Origin: Alphaproteobacteria bacterium MarineAlpha5_Bin9
Lineage (GTDB): Bacteria > Pseudomonadota > Alphaproteobacteria > HIMB59 > GCA-002718135
Direction: 5' to 3'
Assembly: GCA_002937895.1 (NCBI GenBank)
Contig: PTKV01000002.1
Location: 46,902 to 110,901 of the forward strand
DNA: 64,000 nucleotides
Shown: one piece after another, positions 45,939-54,618 of the stretch
How positions within the stretch are numbered: position 1 is the stretch's first letter
Layout of the letters: each line of letters begins with the position of its first letter
Notes under the pieces: generated by a model
Told to the model about the DNA's origin: nothing
The model's database searches: none
Seen by the model: the letters and a program-made list of their open reading frames with translations, nothing else
Made by a program: the position numbers and the translations under genes

Positions 45939-46793
45939 ATGAATAATGAAAATAATAAACTAGGAAGGGGGCTCGCCTCATTGTTGTCTTCCAGAAAAGA
46001 TGTTGAAAAAACTGACAGCAGCAATATTAATATTGTTCCAATCACATCAATTAGGTCCAACAAAAACCAACCAAGAAAAAACTTTAAAGAACAAGAACTT
46101 GAAGAGCTTGCAAAATCAATTAAATCAAAAGGAATACTCCAACCAATTATTGTAAGAAAAACAAACCAAGATTCTTATGAAATAGTTGCAGGTGAAAGAA
46201 GGTGGAGGGCAGCTCAGATCGCGGGGGTTCACGATCTCCCGGTAGTAATAAAAAATATTTCAGATCTAGAGGTTATGCAAATTGCACTAATAGAAAACAT
46301 TCAAAGAGAAAACCTTAATCCAGTAGAGGAGGCAAAAGCATACAAAGTTTTGTTAAAGCAAAGTAATTCAAATTATAATGACTTAATAAGTCTCGTTTCA
46401 AAAAGCAGAAGCCACATATCTAACATGATAAGACTTTTGGATTTAGACGAAGAGATTTTGAAATTAATTGAACAAGAAAAAATTTCCATGGGACACGCGA
46501 GAGCTCTTATAGGAGTTCCCAACGCTTTAGAGCTAGCAAATGAAATTATAGATAAAAAATTAAGCGTGAGAGAAGTAGAAAAAACATCTGCACAACACAA
46601 AAAAAGAAATAACAAAAAACCCAAACTCACCAAAGATGCCAACATAGTTGATTTAGAAAAAGAGCTTTCAGAGAAAATAGGCCTTAAAACATCAATTCAT
46701 TTTAACCAAGAGGGCTCTTCTGGATCAATAACGCTTTATTATTCAGACTTAGATCAGCTAGATGACATAATGAAAAGATTAAAAAAAGTCTAG
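45939..46793 (+). CDS. parB: Chromosome partitioning protein ParB (Noc/Spo0J family)
   Basis: CTPase and parS-binding protein. 284 residues from the ATG at 45939 (NNENNKLGRGLASLLSSR is the ParA-activating N-terminus): CTP-binding core with GERRWRAAQIAG and IENIQRENLNPVEEAKAY, the HTH around LVSKSRSHISNMIRLLDL, and a C-terminal dimerisation helix. The same frame is open upstream through parA but without family similarity. The two parS-like sites are within 3.5 kb. Stop shares a CTAG with convergent holA. Confidence 0.96.
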   Translation: MNNENNKLGRGLASLLSSRKDVEKTDSSNINIVPITSIRSNKNQPRKNFKEQELEELAKSIKSKGILQPIIVRKTNQDSYEIVAGERRWRAAQIAGVHDLPVVIKNISDLEVMQIALIENIQRENLNPVEEAKAYKVLLKQSNSNYNDLISLVSKSRSHISNMIRLLDLDEEILKLIEQEKISMGHARALIGVPNALELANEIIDKKLSVREVEKTSAQHKKRNNKKPKLTKDANIVDLEKELSEKIGLKTSIHFNQEGSSGSITLYYSDLDQLDDIMKRLKKV

Positions 46794-47764
46794 CTTAAAA
46801 CCCTACCTATATTTAATAGCATTCTTTCTAGAATTTCTTTATGTTGACTAGAATTTGTTCGTAATAAAGATTCTGCCCTTCCAACTATGTTATAGGTTTT
46901 GTTTATTTTAACCATGTCACATTTTTTTAAAGTTTGTTTAAAAATGGCCTTTTTCATAAACAAATATCTTGGGAAGTTTTTACTAATTGACTCATCCATA
47001 GAGTTTTTTTCAAGATCTAAAAAAGTTTTTGATAAAATTCCCAAAAACTTTTTAATTGAATTTAAAATTTCATAACTCTCTGTTGTGCTAATATTGTGTG
47101 AAATAATTTCCTTGAACATGTTTAAACTTTTCTTTTCAACCGCATAAAAAAAATAATTTTCCGAGTTTATCAAGGCCCCGTTAAACAATAGTTTTTTTAA
47201 GTCACCAATGGTAACACCCCTCTCTTTTAAAGATAGTAGTTTATCAAGCTCGTTTTGAATTGAAAGAAAGTCATAAGTTATATTTTCTAAAAGATACCAA
47301 TAAGAATCGTTGCTCATTTTTATATTGTGATTATTTAAAAAAGAATTTATTAAAATTTTAACTTTTTTTGAATCTAAAGAATAACAAGCTATGCTGGCAT
47401 AATCAGAATGGTTGTCAAAGTAGATTTTTAATTTTGAATTGGCCTTTATTCCAACCCCTTGTATTACTATTTTAGAGTCAAAAAGCTCTGCTTCAGATAT
47501 TGTTTTTAGCAATTCTTCCTTTGGATTTTTTATTATTATAAAATTATTTTTAGAAAAAAGAGATTTTTCCAGGAGTAAATCTTTTAAGTCTGTCTTATCT
47601 TTTTTAGAATCCCAATATATTATTTCAGAGTTATCTTTATTTTTTGAATAAATTATTTTAGATAGATTTGAAATTAATCCAACCTCATCACCAAAAAGTA
47701 AATAAATTTTTTTATTGAGGCAGGAACTATTCTCGTCCAGAATACTCTGATAGTCTAGCTTCAT
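46790..47764 (-). CDS. holA: DNA polymerase III delta subunit
   Basis: Clamp-loader subunit that opens the beta clamp. 324 residues; KKIYLLFGDEVGLISNLSKII at the N-terminus, KSLFSKNNFIIIKNPKEE and a C-terminal helical collar domain (IVGRAESLLRTNSSQH) match HolA. It overlaps convergent parB by 4 bp, and its 5' end abuts lptE. Sequence drift is high, as usual for this subunit. Confidence 0.9.
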   Translation of the reverse strand: MKLDYQSILDENSSCLNKKIYLLFGDEVGLISNLSKIIYSKNKDNSEIIYWDSKKDKTDLKDLLLEKSLFSKNNFIIIKNPKEELLKTISEAELFDSKIVIQGVGIKANSKLKIYFDNHSDYASIACYSLDSKKVKILINSFLNNHNIKMSNDSYWYLLENITYDFLSIQNELDKLLSLKERGVTIGDLKKLLFNGALINSENYFFYAVEKKSLNMFKEIISHNISTTESYEILNSIKKFLGILSKTFLDLEKNSMDESISKNFPRYLFMKKAIFKQTLKKCDMVKINKTYNIVGRAESLLRTNSSQHKEILERMLLNIGRVLS

Positions 47765-48262
47765 TTAGTTAATGCAAGCTAAATTTTTAACACCGCCCAG
47801 CAATTCTTTAAAAAAAGTCTCGATATTGCTATTTAAGTTTTTTTCAATAGATTCTTTTTTAGATAAATCAGTTCCAAAACTGAAGCCTTCAGACTTTGAA
47901 TTATAAAAACTTCTAGTGTTTATAGTTGTTTTCTTAATATCACAATTTAAAAGATTGCTATTTAAGGTATAATCTATCGAAAATTCTATACTAAATTTTG
48001 AAGCAGTTGCATCTTTTGAGGTTATCTCTGGTGCTTCAGTTTGAATTGAATTTAAAAAAAGTGTATATTCTTTGTTTCCAGAGCTGTTGCCAATTTTATC
48101 TACCAGCTTATTATAGATTATGTCAGATCTATCGCCATTAATGAAAATTTGTGTGTTATTTTTTAAATCACTTTTTGCAAACTTTGTTTCATATACATAG
48201 TCAAAGCTACCACAATTGGTCAAAAGACTGGCTGCGATTAATAAAAATAATATTTTTTTCAT
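47765..48262 (-). CDS. lptE: LPS-assembly lipoprotein LptE-like
   Basis: Outer-membrane lipoprotein that plugs LptD and aids LPS export. 165 residues, signal with lipobox LLTNC (Cys17), then a short beta domain. LptE is poorly conserved in sequence; the call rests on size, lipobox and position between leuS and holA, which is the standard alphaproteobacterial order leuS-lptE-holA. It starts 3 bp after leuS. Confidence 0.82.
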   Translation of the reverse strand: MKKILFLLIAASLLTNCGSFDYVYETKFAKSDLKNNTQIFINGDRSDIIYNKLVDKIGNSSGNKEYTLFLNSIQTEAPEITSKDATASKFSIEFSIDYTLNSNLLNCDIKKTTINTRSFYNSKSEGFSFGTDLSKKESIEKNLNSNIETFFKELLGGVKNLACIN

Positions 48263-48265
48263 AGA

Positions 48266-50803
48266 TTAAACTACTATATTTAATATTTTTTCAGGAACAA
48301 ATATGATTTTTTTTATTTTTTTATTTTTAATATATTTATCAATTTTTTTATCGTTTTTTATTACTTCAAACACCTCATTTTCTTTATATTTCCTAGGCAA
48401 ACTAATAATTAGTCTTGTTTTGCCATTAATTTGTATTGCTGTTTTTGTATTTGTTTCAATCACCTCTTTAGTTTTTTCTGGCCATTTTTGAGAAACTGCT
48501 AGCCCCTTTCCACCCACCTTTCTCCAAATTTCCTCACTTAGGTGCGGCACAAAAGGTTGCAAAATTAGAGACATTTTTTTAAAAAGATCGATTAAACCTT
48601 CATAGCTTGCAGATTTGTTTTCAACAGCTTTTTGAATGTTATTAACTAGCTCATAAATGTTTGCTATGGATTTATTAAAATGAAATTCCTCTACATTTTT
48701 TTCAATATTAATTATACATGTATTAAGTTTTGAGTTTAGATTTTTATTGTTATCATCTGAGTAGCCAGATTTGTCTCCATCTACAACACCTGAAACCATT
48801 CTCCAAATTCTATTTATAAATTTATACGAACTACTTATTCCAACATCTGTCCACTCTAAATCTCTTTCTGGCGGGCTGTCTGAAAGCATGAACCATCTTG
48901 CAGTGTCAGCTCCATAAGTTTTAATAATTTCTGTTGGATCAACCACATTTTTTTTTGATTTGCTCATTTTTTCTATTTTTCCCACTTCAACTTCTACATT
49001 CTTTTCATTAAGATATTTTTTTTGAATCTCATCATATCTAACTTCTTCAGGGGAAAGCCATTTTTTATTTAACTTGTAGGTTTGGTGAGTAACCATTCCT
49101 TGAGTAAACAGTCCTTGAAAAGGTTCATCAAAATTAAAATATTTTAGATCTCTCAATGCTTTTACAAAAAACCTAGAGTAAAGAAGATGCAGTATCGCGT
49201 GTTCAACACCGCCAATATATTGATCTACTGGCATCCAATAATCAATTTTATCTTTTTCCAAAGCCTCCTCACTTCTTGGATTACAATATCTTAAAAAATA
49301 CCATGAAGATTCAAAAAACGTATCAAAAGTATCGGTTTCTCTTTTAGCTTTCATTCCTGTTAAAGGACATGTTGTGTTTTTCCAGTTTTCAATTGTATTT
49401 AAAGGATTGCCGCCTTCCGAAATAAATTTGATTTTTGGGAGCTTAACAGGCAAATCATTTTTATCCACAGGAACAATTGACCCATCTTCTCTATAAAGCA
49501 TAGGTATAGGACAGCCCCAATATCTTTGTCTTGAAAGTCCCCAATCTCTTAATTTAAAATTTGTTTTTTTTGTTGAAAGGTTTTTATCTTTAAGTTTTTT
49601 ATAAACTGCTTCTTGTGCATCTTTTATGCTTAACCCATCTAAAAAGTATGAATTTATTAAAGTTCCATCTTCTGTATAGGCAACATTATTGATTTTAAAA
49701 TTTTCTTTTTTGGTGTTTTTGGGAAGAATAACCGGTAAAATTTTTAAATTATATTTTATCGCAAAATCCAAATCTCTTTGATCATGAGCTGGACAACCAA
49801 ATATAGCACCCGACCCATAATCCATAAGAATAAAATTTGCCACAAATACCGGTATTTCAAGATCTTTTTTAAGCGGGTGCTCAACATATAATTTTGTTTT
49901 ATATCCATTTTTTTCTTTATCGGGATCTTTGTTTTGGTTTTCTTCGATAAATTGATTTAATTTATTATCACTTTTTGCCAAATGAATTGAAAGCGGGTGT
50001 TGTGTAGATAGTGCACAAAAAGATGCTCCAAAAAGCGTGTCTGCTCTTGTTGTATATATTTCTATATATTCAATATTGGTAGTGTTGTTTTGAGAAATTT
50101 TGAATTTTATTTGTTGTCCTTCTGATTTTCCAATCCAATTAGATTGCATAATTTTAACTTTGTTTGGCCAATTATCTAACTTCTCAATATCAGCAAGCAA
50201 TTCATTAGAATAAGCGCTGGTTTTTAAAAACCATTGAGATAAATGTTTTTGTTCAACCAAAGCCCCAGATCTCCAACCTCTTCCATCAATAACTTGTTCG
50301 TTGGCCAAAACAGTTTTATCGATAGGGTCCCAATTAACCAAAGAGTTTTTTTTATAAGCCAGCCCATTGTTAAAAAGATCTATAAAAAAAGACTGTTCAT
50401 GTTTATAATAATCAGGGTGACAGGTGGCTATTTCTCTTCTCCAGTCAATAGACAGCCCCATTGATTTCAGCTGGTTTCTCATTACGCCAATGTTAGAGTA
50501 AGTCCACTCTTCTGGATTCTTTTTTTCAGTCATTGCAGCATTTTCTGCTGGCAAGCCAAAAGCATCCCAGCCCATCGGATGAAGAACATTAAAGCCCTGC
50601 ATTTTTTTATATCTAGCAACTACATCGCCTAATGTATAATTTCTAATATGTCCCATGTGAATCTTTCCTGATGGATAAGGAAACATTTCTAAGACATAGT
50701 ATTTTTTTTTATTTAAATCATTTTCAGTTTCAAAAACTTTTTTTTGAGACCATTCGTTTTGCCAAAAAGGCTCTGAAATTTTGTGATTGTATCGATCAGA
50801 CAC
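48266..50803 (-). CDS. leuS: Leucyl-tRNA synthetase
   Basis: Class-I synthetase charging tRNA-Leu. 845 residues: [15 protein letters not shown] (HIGH-type, HMGH), editing CP1 domain (about 220-410, with [11 protein letters not shown]), [13 protein letters not shown], and [12 protein letters not shown] near 620. Full length for a bacterial enzyme, and the C-terminal domain is present. It is 2 bp after the DUF3576 gene. Confidence 0.98.
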   Translation of the reverse strand: MSDRYNHKISEPFWQNEWSQKKVFETENDLNKKKYYVLEMFPYPSGKIHMGHIRNYTLGDVVARYKKMQGFNVLHPMGWDAFGLPAENAAMTEKKNPEEWTYSNIGVMRNQLKSMGLSIDWRREIATCHPDYYKHEQSFFIDLFNNGLAYKKNSLVNWDPIDKTVLANEQVIDGRGWRSGALVEQKHLSQWFLKTSAYSNELLADIEKLDNWPNKVKIMQSNWIGKSEGQQIKFKISQNNTTNIEYIEIYTTRADTLFGASFCALSTQHPLSIHLAKSDNKLNQFIEENQNKDPDKEKNGYKTKLYVEHPLKKDLEIPVFVANFILMDYGSGAIFGCPAHDQRDLDFAIKYNLKILPVILPKNTKKENFKINNVAYTEDGTLINSYFLDGLSIKDAQEAVYKKLKDKNLSTKKTNFKLRDWGLSRQRYWGCPIPMLYREDGSIVPVDKNDLPVKLPKIKFISEGGNPLNTIENWKNTTCPLTGMKAKRETDTFDTFFESSWYFLRYCNPRSEEALEKDKIDYWMPVDQYIGGVEHAILHLLYSRFFVKALRDLKYFNFDEPFQGLFTQGMVTHQTYKLNKKWLSPEEVRYDEIQKKYLNEKNVEVEVGKIEKMSKSKKNVVDPTEIIKTYGADTARWFMLSDSPPERDLEWTDVGISSSYKFINRIWRMVSGVVDGDKSGYSDDNNKNLNSKLNTCIINIEKNVEEFHFNKSIANIYELVNNIQKAVENKSASYEGLIDLFKKMSLILQPFVPHLSEEIWRKVGGKGLAVSQKWPEKTKEVIETNTKTAIQINGKTRLIISLPRKYKENEVFEVIKNDKKIDKYIKNKKIKKIIFVPEKILNIVV

Positions 50804-50805
50804 TT

Positions 50806-51408
50806 TTAGCTTTGTGACAATCTAAGTTTTTTTGCTTTGTTTAAAATTGCATTTTCAAGCTTGGTGTTATTTTCATCATTCACTTTTTGATCTACCCAGT
50901 TTCCATTTGCGTTTAAATTTTGACAAAAAGAACTAACAGATAAGTTTTCTGTTTTAAGCTCTACCCCTTTAACAAATATATTTAATTTGCATCTTTCATT
51001 GTCATTTTGTTGATCAGTGTACCACTCAGTAATTATAATTCCAGCAAAAGGATCGGCCGACATTAGCGGCATAAAAGATATTGTTTCTAAACTTCCTCTC
51101 CAAAGGTATGGGTTTATAGGTAGTCCCACTGCAGCAACATTTGCACTGCTCTTATTATCACCTCCAAGACTTAGAATGTCAGCAGGTTTTTTGCCCAACA
51201 GACCTCCACCAGCTCTTAATCTATTTTGAGCGTCCTGCATTTGTATTTTCATATCTTCAGGATCTGAACCTGCTCTAAAAGTAGTTCCAGATCTCTCAAT
51301 AATAGCATCCCTACTTTGGCTTTTAGCATAAAGCTCAGAAGTGTCTTTAACATCACTGTTGCAAGAAACACAAATAAGTAAAATGATAAAAATAGAAAAA
51401 ATTTTCAT
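50806..51408 (-). CDS. DUF3576 family lipoprotein
   Basis: Exported lipoprotein of 200 residues, lipobox ICVSC with Cys16. The family signature is [16 protein letters not shown] followed by [14 protein letters not shown] and [20 protein letters not shown]3576 is characteristic of Alphaproteobacteria, usually directly upstream of leuS, as here. Function unknown; a structural or assembly role at the outer membrane is possible. Confidence 0.85.
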   Translation of the reverse strand: MKIFSIFIILLICVSCNSDVKDTSELYAKSQSRDAIIERSGTTFRAGSDPEDMKIQMQDAQNRLRAGGGLLGKKPADILSLGGDNKSSANVAAVGLPINPYLWRGSLETISFMPLMSADPFAGIIITEWYTDQQNDNERCKLNIFVKGVELKTENLSVSSFCQNLNANGNWVDQKVNDENNTKLENAILNKAKKLRLSQS

Positions 51409-51442
51409 AGTATTTAATTATTCTAAACAGAACATAAAATAA

Positions 51443-51474
51443 ACAAAAAAAAGCGGCTATTTAAAGCCGCTTTT
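51443..51474 (-). terminator. Rho-independent terminator of the porin gene
   Basis: AAGCGGCT (51451-51458) pairs with AGCCGCTT (51465-51472), extendable by two A-T pairs, loop of 6 bases. Read on the reverse strand the stem is followed by eight U residues (51450-51443). It lies 25 bp past the porin stop and is the only strong intrinsic terminator I recognised in the window. Confidence 0.92.
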
Positions 51475-51498
51475 ATATAAAAATTTAGTAAGTTAGTC

Positions 51499-52566
51499 TT
51501 AGAAGCTAACTGTAGCGCCAATATACCAAGCAGATCCACTGTTACCAGTTTGGATTGAGCCTTCGTTTTCGCTTTCAGAGTCTGACCAACCAAGAGTTGC
51601 AGTAACACCTGAAGCAACAGCATAATCAACACTTGCTCCAACACTCTCTTTTTTATCAGTTGTAGTGTCTGTAATTTGTCCAACTGTGTTATCAGTTCCT
51701 TCACCTTGAGTAACACCTAGAGCAAAAGTAAGATCTCCAGATACGTATTTAACACCAGCTGACATGAAATCAGCACCATCAACATCCATAGCATCTCTAT
51801 CTGATCCACCATTTCTGATGAAGTCTCCACTTGCGAAACCAACACCAACAGTTAGATCACCAGTTACAGCACTAATTGCAACTGCAGCAGCACTAGCAGC
51901 GTCTTTTTTAGCTGAAGAGCTTGTTCCTTCAGCAGCATAAATACCACCACCAATAGTAACTGAAGAGTCACCTAAGTCAGTAACATAAGACACACCAATA
52001 GAGTATGAATTTTGAGTTGAGTTTGTAGTTGTAGTTGCAGAAGCATCATCATTTAATGAAGCAGATACACCAGCTGTTAAACCAGCAATACCAAATGCAT
52101 CAGAAGCAGAATGCCACTCAAATCCAACAGCGTCAGAAGTATCAGCATAAGATAGTGCACCAGGAGCTGCGTTTAAAGTTCCTGCAGAAACACCTTGCTC
52201 ACCACTCGCAGATGGAACGCTTGCAAGTTTAGAAGATGCAGCATTACCAGCTTCGATTAAATCTAATTTACTTCCATCAGTAAAAGTTAAAGTTAGACCA
52301 CTAGGATCAGTTGCTCCGTCACTTTCGTCTGTCAAATCAAATCCTGTTGAAATTTTCATACCAGCATCTGTTGTTTCAGAAAGACTAACTGAGAACTTAC
52401 CTAGTTGTGTTGCACCATAAGTATCAGTAGCACCACTGTCTAAGTCTTGTCCTGTAGCACCAACTCTTGTATGTCCTGAGAAAGTAGCTGATGCTGCGTT
52501 AGCAGTATTAGCAACTAGACCCATAGAAGACACTAGAGCTGTTGCAACTAGTAGTTCTTTTTTCAT
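51499..52566 (-). CDS. Outer-membrane porin (Gram-negative porin family)
   Basis: Trimeric-type beta-barrel porin, 355 residues. Signal peptide MKKELLVATALVSSMGLVAN through AANA (about 1-24), then alternating amphipathic strands rich in Gly, Ser, Thr and Ala, and a C-terminal aromatic residue (GATVSF) for BAM recognition. Base composition is clearly higher in GC and codon choice differs from neighbours, as for the most abundant proteins. A strong AAAGGAG Shine-Dalgarno, palindromic upstream region and an intrinsic terminator make it a discrete highly expressed unit. Confidence 0.93.
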   Translation of the reverse strand: MKKELLVATALVSSMGLVANTANAASATFSGHTRVGATGQDLDSGATDTYGATQLGKFSVSLSETTDAGMKISTGFDLTDESDGATDPSGLTLTFTDGSKLDLIEAGNAASSKLASVPSASGEQGVSAGTLNAAPGALSYADTSDAVGFEWHSASDAFGIAGLTAGVSASLNDDASATTTTNSTQNSYSIGVSYVTDLGDSSVTIGGGIYAAEGTSSSAKKDAASAAAVAISAVTGDLTVGVGFASGDFIRNGGSDRDAMDVDGADFMSAGVKYVSGDLTFALGVTQGEGTDNTVGQITDTTTDKKESVGASVDYAVASGVTATLGWSDSESENEGSIQTGNSGSAWYIGATVSF

Positions 52567-52584
52567 AATTACTCCTTTGTAATT

Positions 52585-52604
52585 ATTAATGAATATTCAT
52601 TAAT
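52585..52604. promoter_or_regulatory. 20-bp perfect palindrome upstream of the porin
   Basis: The sequence from ATTAATGAAT to ATTCATTAAT is its own reverse complement over 20 bases. It ends 19 bp before the porin ATG on the reverse strand, so it overlaps the expected leader or core promoter. Candidate operator or mRNA hairpin. Confidence 0.6.
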
Positions 52605-52625
52605 TCGTGTGAACCAATCACACGA
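52605..52625. promoter_or_regulatory. Adjacent 8-bp inverted repeat (TCGTGTGA-N5-TCACACGA)
   Basis: TCGTGTGA (52605-52612) and TCACACGA (52618-52625) are exact complements around ACCAA. It directly abuts the 20-bp palindrome. The shape TGTGA-N5-TCACA resembles a Crp/Fnr-type half-site arrangement, so a regulator of that family is possible. It sits between the porin and yggS promoters. Confidence 0.6.
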
Positions 52626-52728
52626 TTGACACATTAATTAACGATTTTTTCTTTAATTTCTTTATTTTTTTATAATTTTAATGTATTTTTTTTATAAATG
52701 TTGCAAAAATACAACAAAAAATAAACCA

Positions 52729-53397
52729 ATGACCTTTAACCCTCATAATTTCACGAAAATCCAAGCTGTTATAAATAAATATTGTGACGACATAAGAACA
52801 ACGCCCAAAATTATCGCAGTTTCTAAAACCCACTCTTACGAAGTCATTATTCAAGCAATTAAACATGGTGTCATTCATTTTGGTGAAAATAAAGTTCAGG
52901 AAGCGATTTTCAAGTTTTCATCTATTAAAAACAATTTTCCAAATATCAAAGTTCATATGGTGGGAGGGCTTCAATCAAATAAAGTAAAGCAAGCTTTAGG
53001 GGTTTTTGATTATTTTCATTCTCTTGACAGATACAGCTTGGTTAAAGAATTTTCCAAACACATTAACTTGTGTAAAAATAAAAAATTTTTCATACAAGTA
53101 AACACAGGCGATGAAGATCAAAAATCAGGAATAGCTATTAATGATGTTGATAAATTTATTTCATATTGCCAATATGAAATTGGACTAAATATTATAGGTT
53201 TAATGTGTATTCCGCCAATAAAAGAAGATCCCGAAACCCACTTTAAGATTCTTAAAAAGATTAGTATTAAAAATAAATTAAAACATCTGAGCATGGGGAT
53301 GAGCAGTGATTATAAAATGGCACTAGAGTGCGGCTCAACCTTTGTAAGAATAGGCACATATTTTTTTGGGGAAAGAAAACTCATAAATGAAAATTAA
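52729..53397 (+). CDS. YggS/PLPHP-family pyridoxal-phosphate homeostasis protein
   Basis: PLP-binding, non-catalytic alanine-racemase-fold protein of B6 homeostasis. 222 residues from ATG 52729: KIIAVSKTHSYEVIIQAIKHG with the PLP Lys, HFGENKVQEAIFKF, HMVGGLQSNKVKQAL, LSMGMSSDYKMALECGSTFVRIG. An upstream in-frame ATG at 52681 adds 16 residues without family similarity. The next gene overlaps it by 11 bp. Confidence 0.93.
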   Translation: MTFNPHNFTKIQAVINKYCDDIRTTPKIIAVSKTHSYEVIIQAIKHGVIHFGENKVQEAIFKFSSIKNNFPNIKVHMVGGLQSNKVKQALGVFDYFHSLDRYSLVKEFSKHINLCKNKKFFIQVNTGDEDQKSGIAINDVDKFISYCQYEIGLNIIGLMCIPPIKEDPETHFKILKKISIKNKLKHLSMGMSSDYKMALECGSTFVRIGTYFFGERKLINEN

Positions 53398-54013
53398 TTT
53401 ATTTATTCAAGAAAACAGCAATGATTCATATTTGCTAAATTTTTTATCTAATTCTTCAAAACATGAATTTATACAAAAAAATTTTTCAAAATTTGAAAAA
53501 TCACAAAACAATCTAATTATAATTAACAAACAAACTAACCTTAATGATTTTTTAAAAAAAAATAAAATTGACATAAATAACTCAAAAAAAAATATATGTT
53601 TTTTTATTCCCAAAAATTATGATCAGTATTTTGTTGAAAAAAATATTCCAAAAATATCTTATCCAATTGGTTATTATGAATTTGAAACTTTGATAGATAA
53701 TTTTTTTTCAATAAATGAAATTACTTATAAACATCTAAAAATTATAAACCAAAATTTTTTACTTAATTCTAAAAATGATAAAAAAATCCACTTAACTGAG
53801 ACGGAATATAAAATCATTTCTTTTTTATTTGAAAACAAGAAGGTTAACAAAAATCAAATAAGTGAACAAATTTTAAATCAAGCCCCGGATACTTTTAGTA
53901 AATCAGTCGAGTCCCATCTTTATAGATTAAGACAAAAGCTTCAAAATATTGATAAAACATTGACTATTTCATCCATTAAAAACAACTCAATTGTTATTAT
54001 TTCTAAAACCTAA
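53387..54013 (+). CDS. Orphan winged-helix (OmpR/PhoB-type) DNA-binding protein with degenerate N-terminal domain
   Basis: 208 residues. The C-terminal 90 form a Trans_reg_C winged helix: HLTETEYKIISFLFENKKV, then VESHLYRLRQKLQNI as the recognition helix. The N-terminal 115 residues are Asn- and Lys-rich with no recognisable receiver phosphorylation site (no acidic pair, no conserved Lys after a Thr). No sensor kinase is adjacent. It overlaps yggS by 11 bp and shares stop bases with lolA. Target genes are unknown. Confidence 0.75.
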   Translation: MKINLFIQENSNDSYLLNFLSNSSKHEFIQKNFSKFEKSQNNLIIINKQTNLNDFLKKNKIDINNSKKNICFFIPKNYDQYFVEKNIPKISYPIGYYEFETLIDNFFSINEITYKHLKIINQNFLLNSKNDKKIHLTETEYKIISFLFENKKVNKNQISEQILNQAPDTFSKSVESHLYRLRQKLQNIDKTLTISSIKNNSIVIISKT

Positions 54014-54618
54014 TCCAAAAGAGGATTGACCAAACTAAATAACTTTTGGTCTATTTTAATATTATAAATAGGGCTTAAAATTGTAAAAGAGATTATCTCA
54101 TTTTCACCCACAACCTCAATTTTTCTTATCTGAATTGGATTAATCTCAAAAACAATTTTTGCATTATACTCTTGTTCTTCAATTATAACTTTTCTTTCAA
54201 ACTGAAGATACCCCTCGCCTCTTGTTGGGGTGGTGTTATTTAAATAGTTTTTATTTTGAAATAACTCAATAAAAAAACTACCTATTGTTTTTTTTGGATT
54301 AAAATACTGTAATTCTTCAAGATCAACATTATAATAAACTCCTTTATTATTTTTAATAATAAATATTATGTTTGATGGAGAGGTATATTCAATTCTGATA
54401 TTTTTGTCTTTTATATATATTTTACCCTCACTTGTGTCATTGTTATTTATTTGAAGAAAAGTAGAACTAAATTCGTTTAATTTATTAAGATAATTTGTAG
54501 CACTATCTTTTAAAAAACTATTTTCATTGCCAGAGGTTTTTGATGTTATCGAAAAAATAATTAAAAATATTGAGATAAGCCTAAACACTTTTTTTAAGAA
54601 CCGATCTTTTACCAACAT
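54010..54618 (-). CDS. lolA: LolA-like outer-membrane lipoprotein carrier
   Basis: Periplasmic chaperone that moves lipoproteins from LolCDE to the outer membrane. 202 residues with basic n-region and signal (KKVFRLISIFLIIFSITS). Family features include FSSTFLQINNNDTSEGKIYI and NIRIEYTSPSNIIFIIKN, the half-barrel strands. The ATG at 54618 overlaps the end of ftsK by 38 bp; a GTG at 54588 would nearly remove the overlap but shortens the n-region. ftsK-lolA is a conserved pair. Confidence 0.85.
   Translation of the reverse strand: MLVKDRFLKKVFRLISIFLIIFSITSKTSGNENSFLKDSATNYLNKLNEFSSTFLQINNNDTSEGKIYIKDKNIRIEYTSPSNIIFIIKNNKGVYYNVDLEELQYFNPKKTIGSFFIELFQNKNYLNNTTPTRGEGYLQFERKVIIEEQEYNAKIVFEINPIQIRKIEVVGENEIISFTILSPIYNIKIDQKLFSLVNPLLD

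Noticed and set aside
51423..51716. Gln/Leu-rich open frame overlapping the porin 3' end and terminator
   Set aside because: It reads the porin repeats out of frame and crosses the terminator hairpin; no coding evidence.
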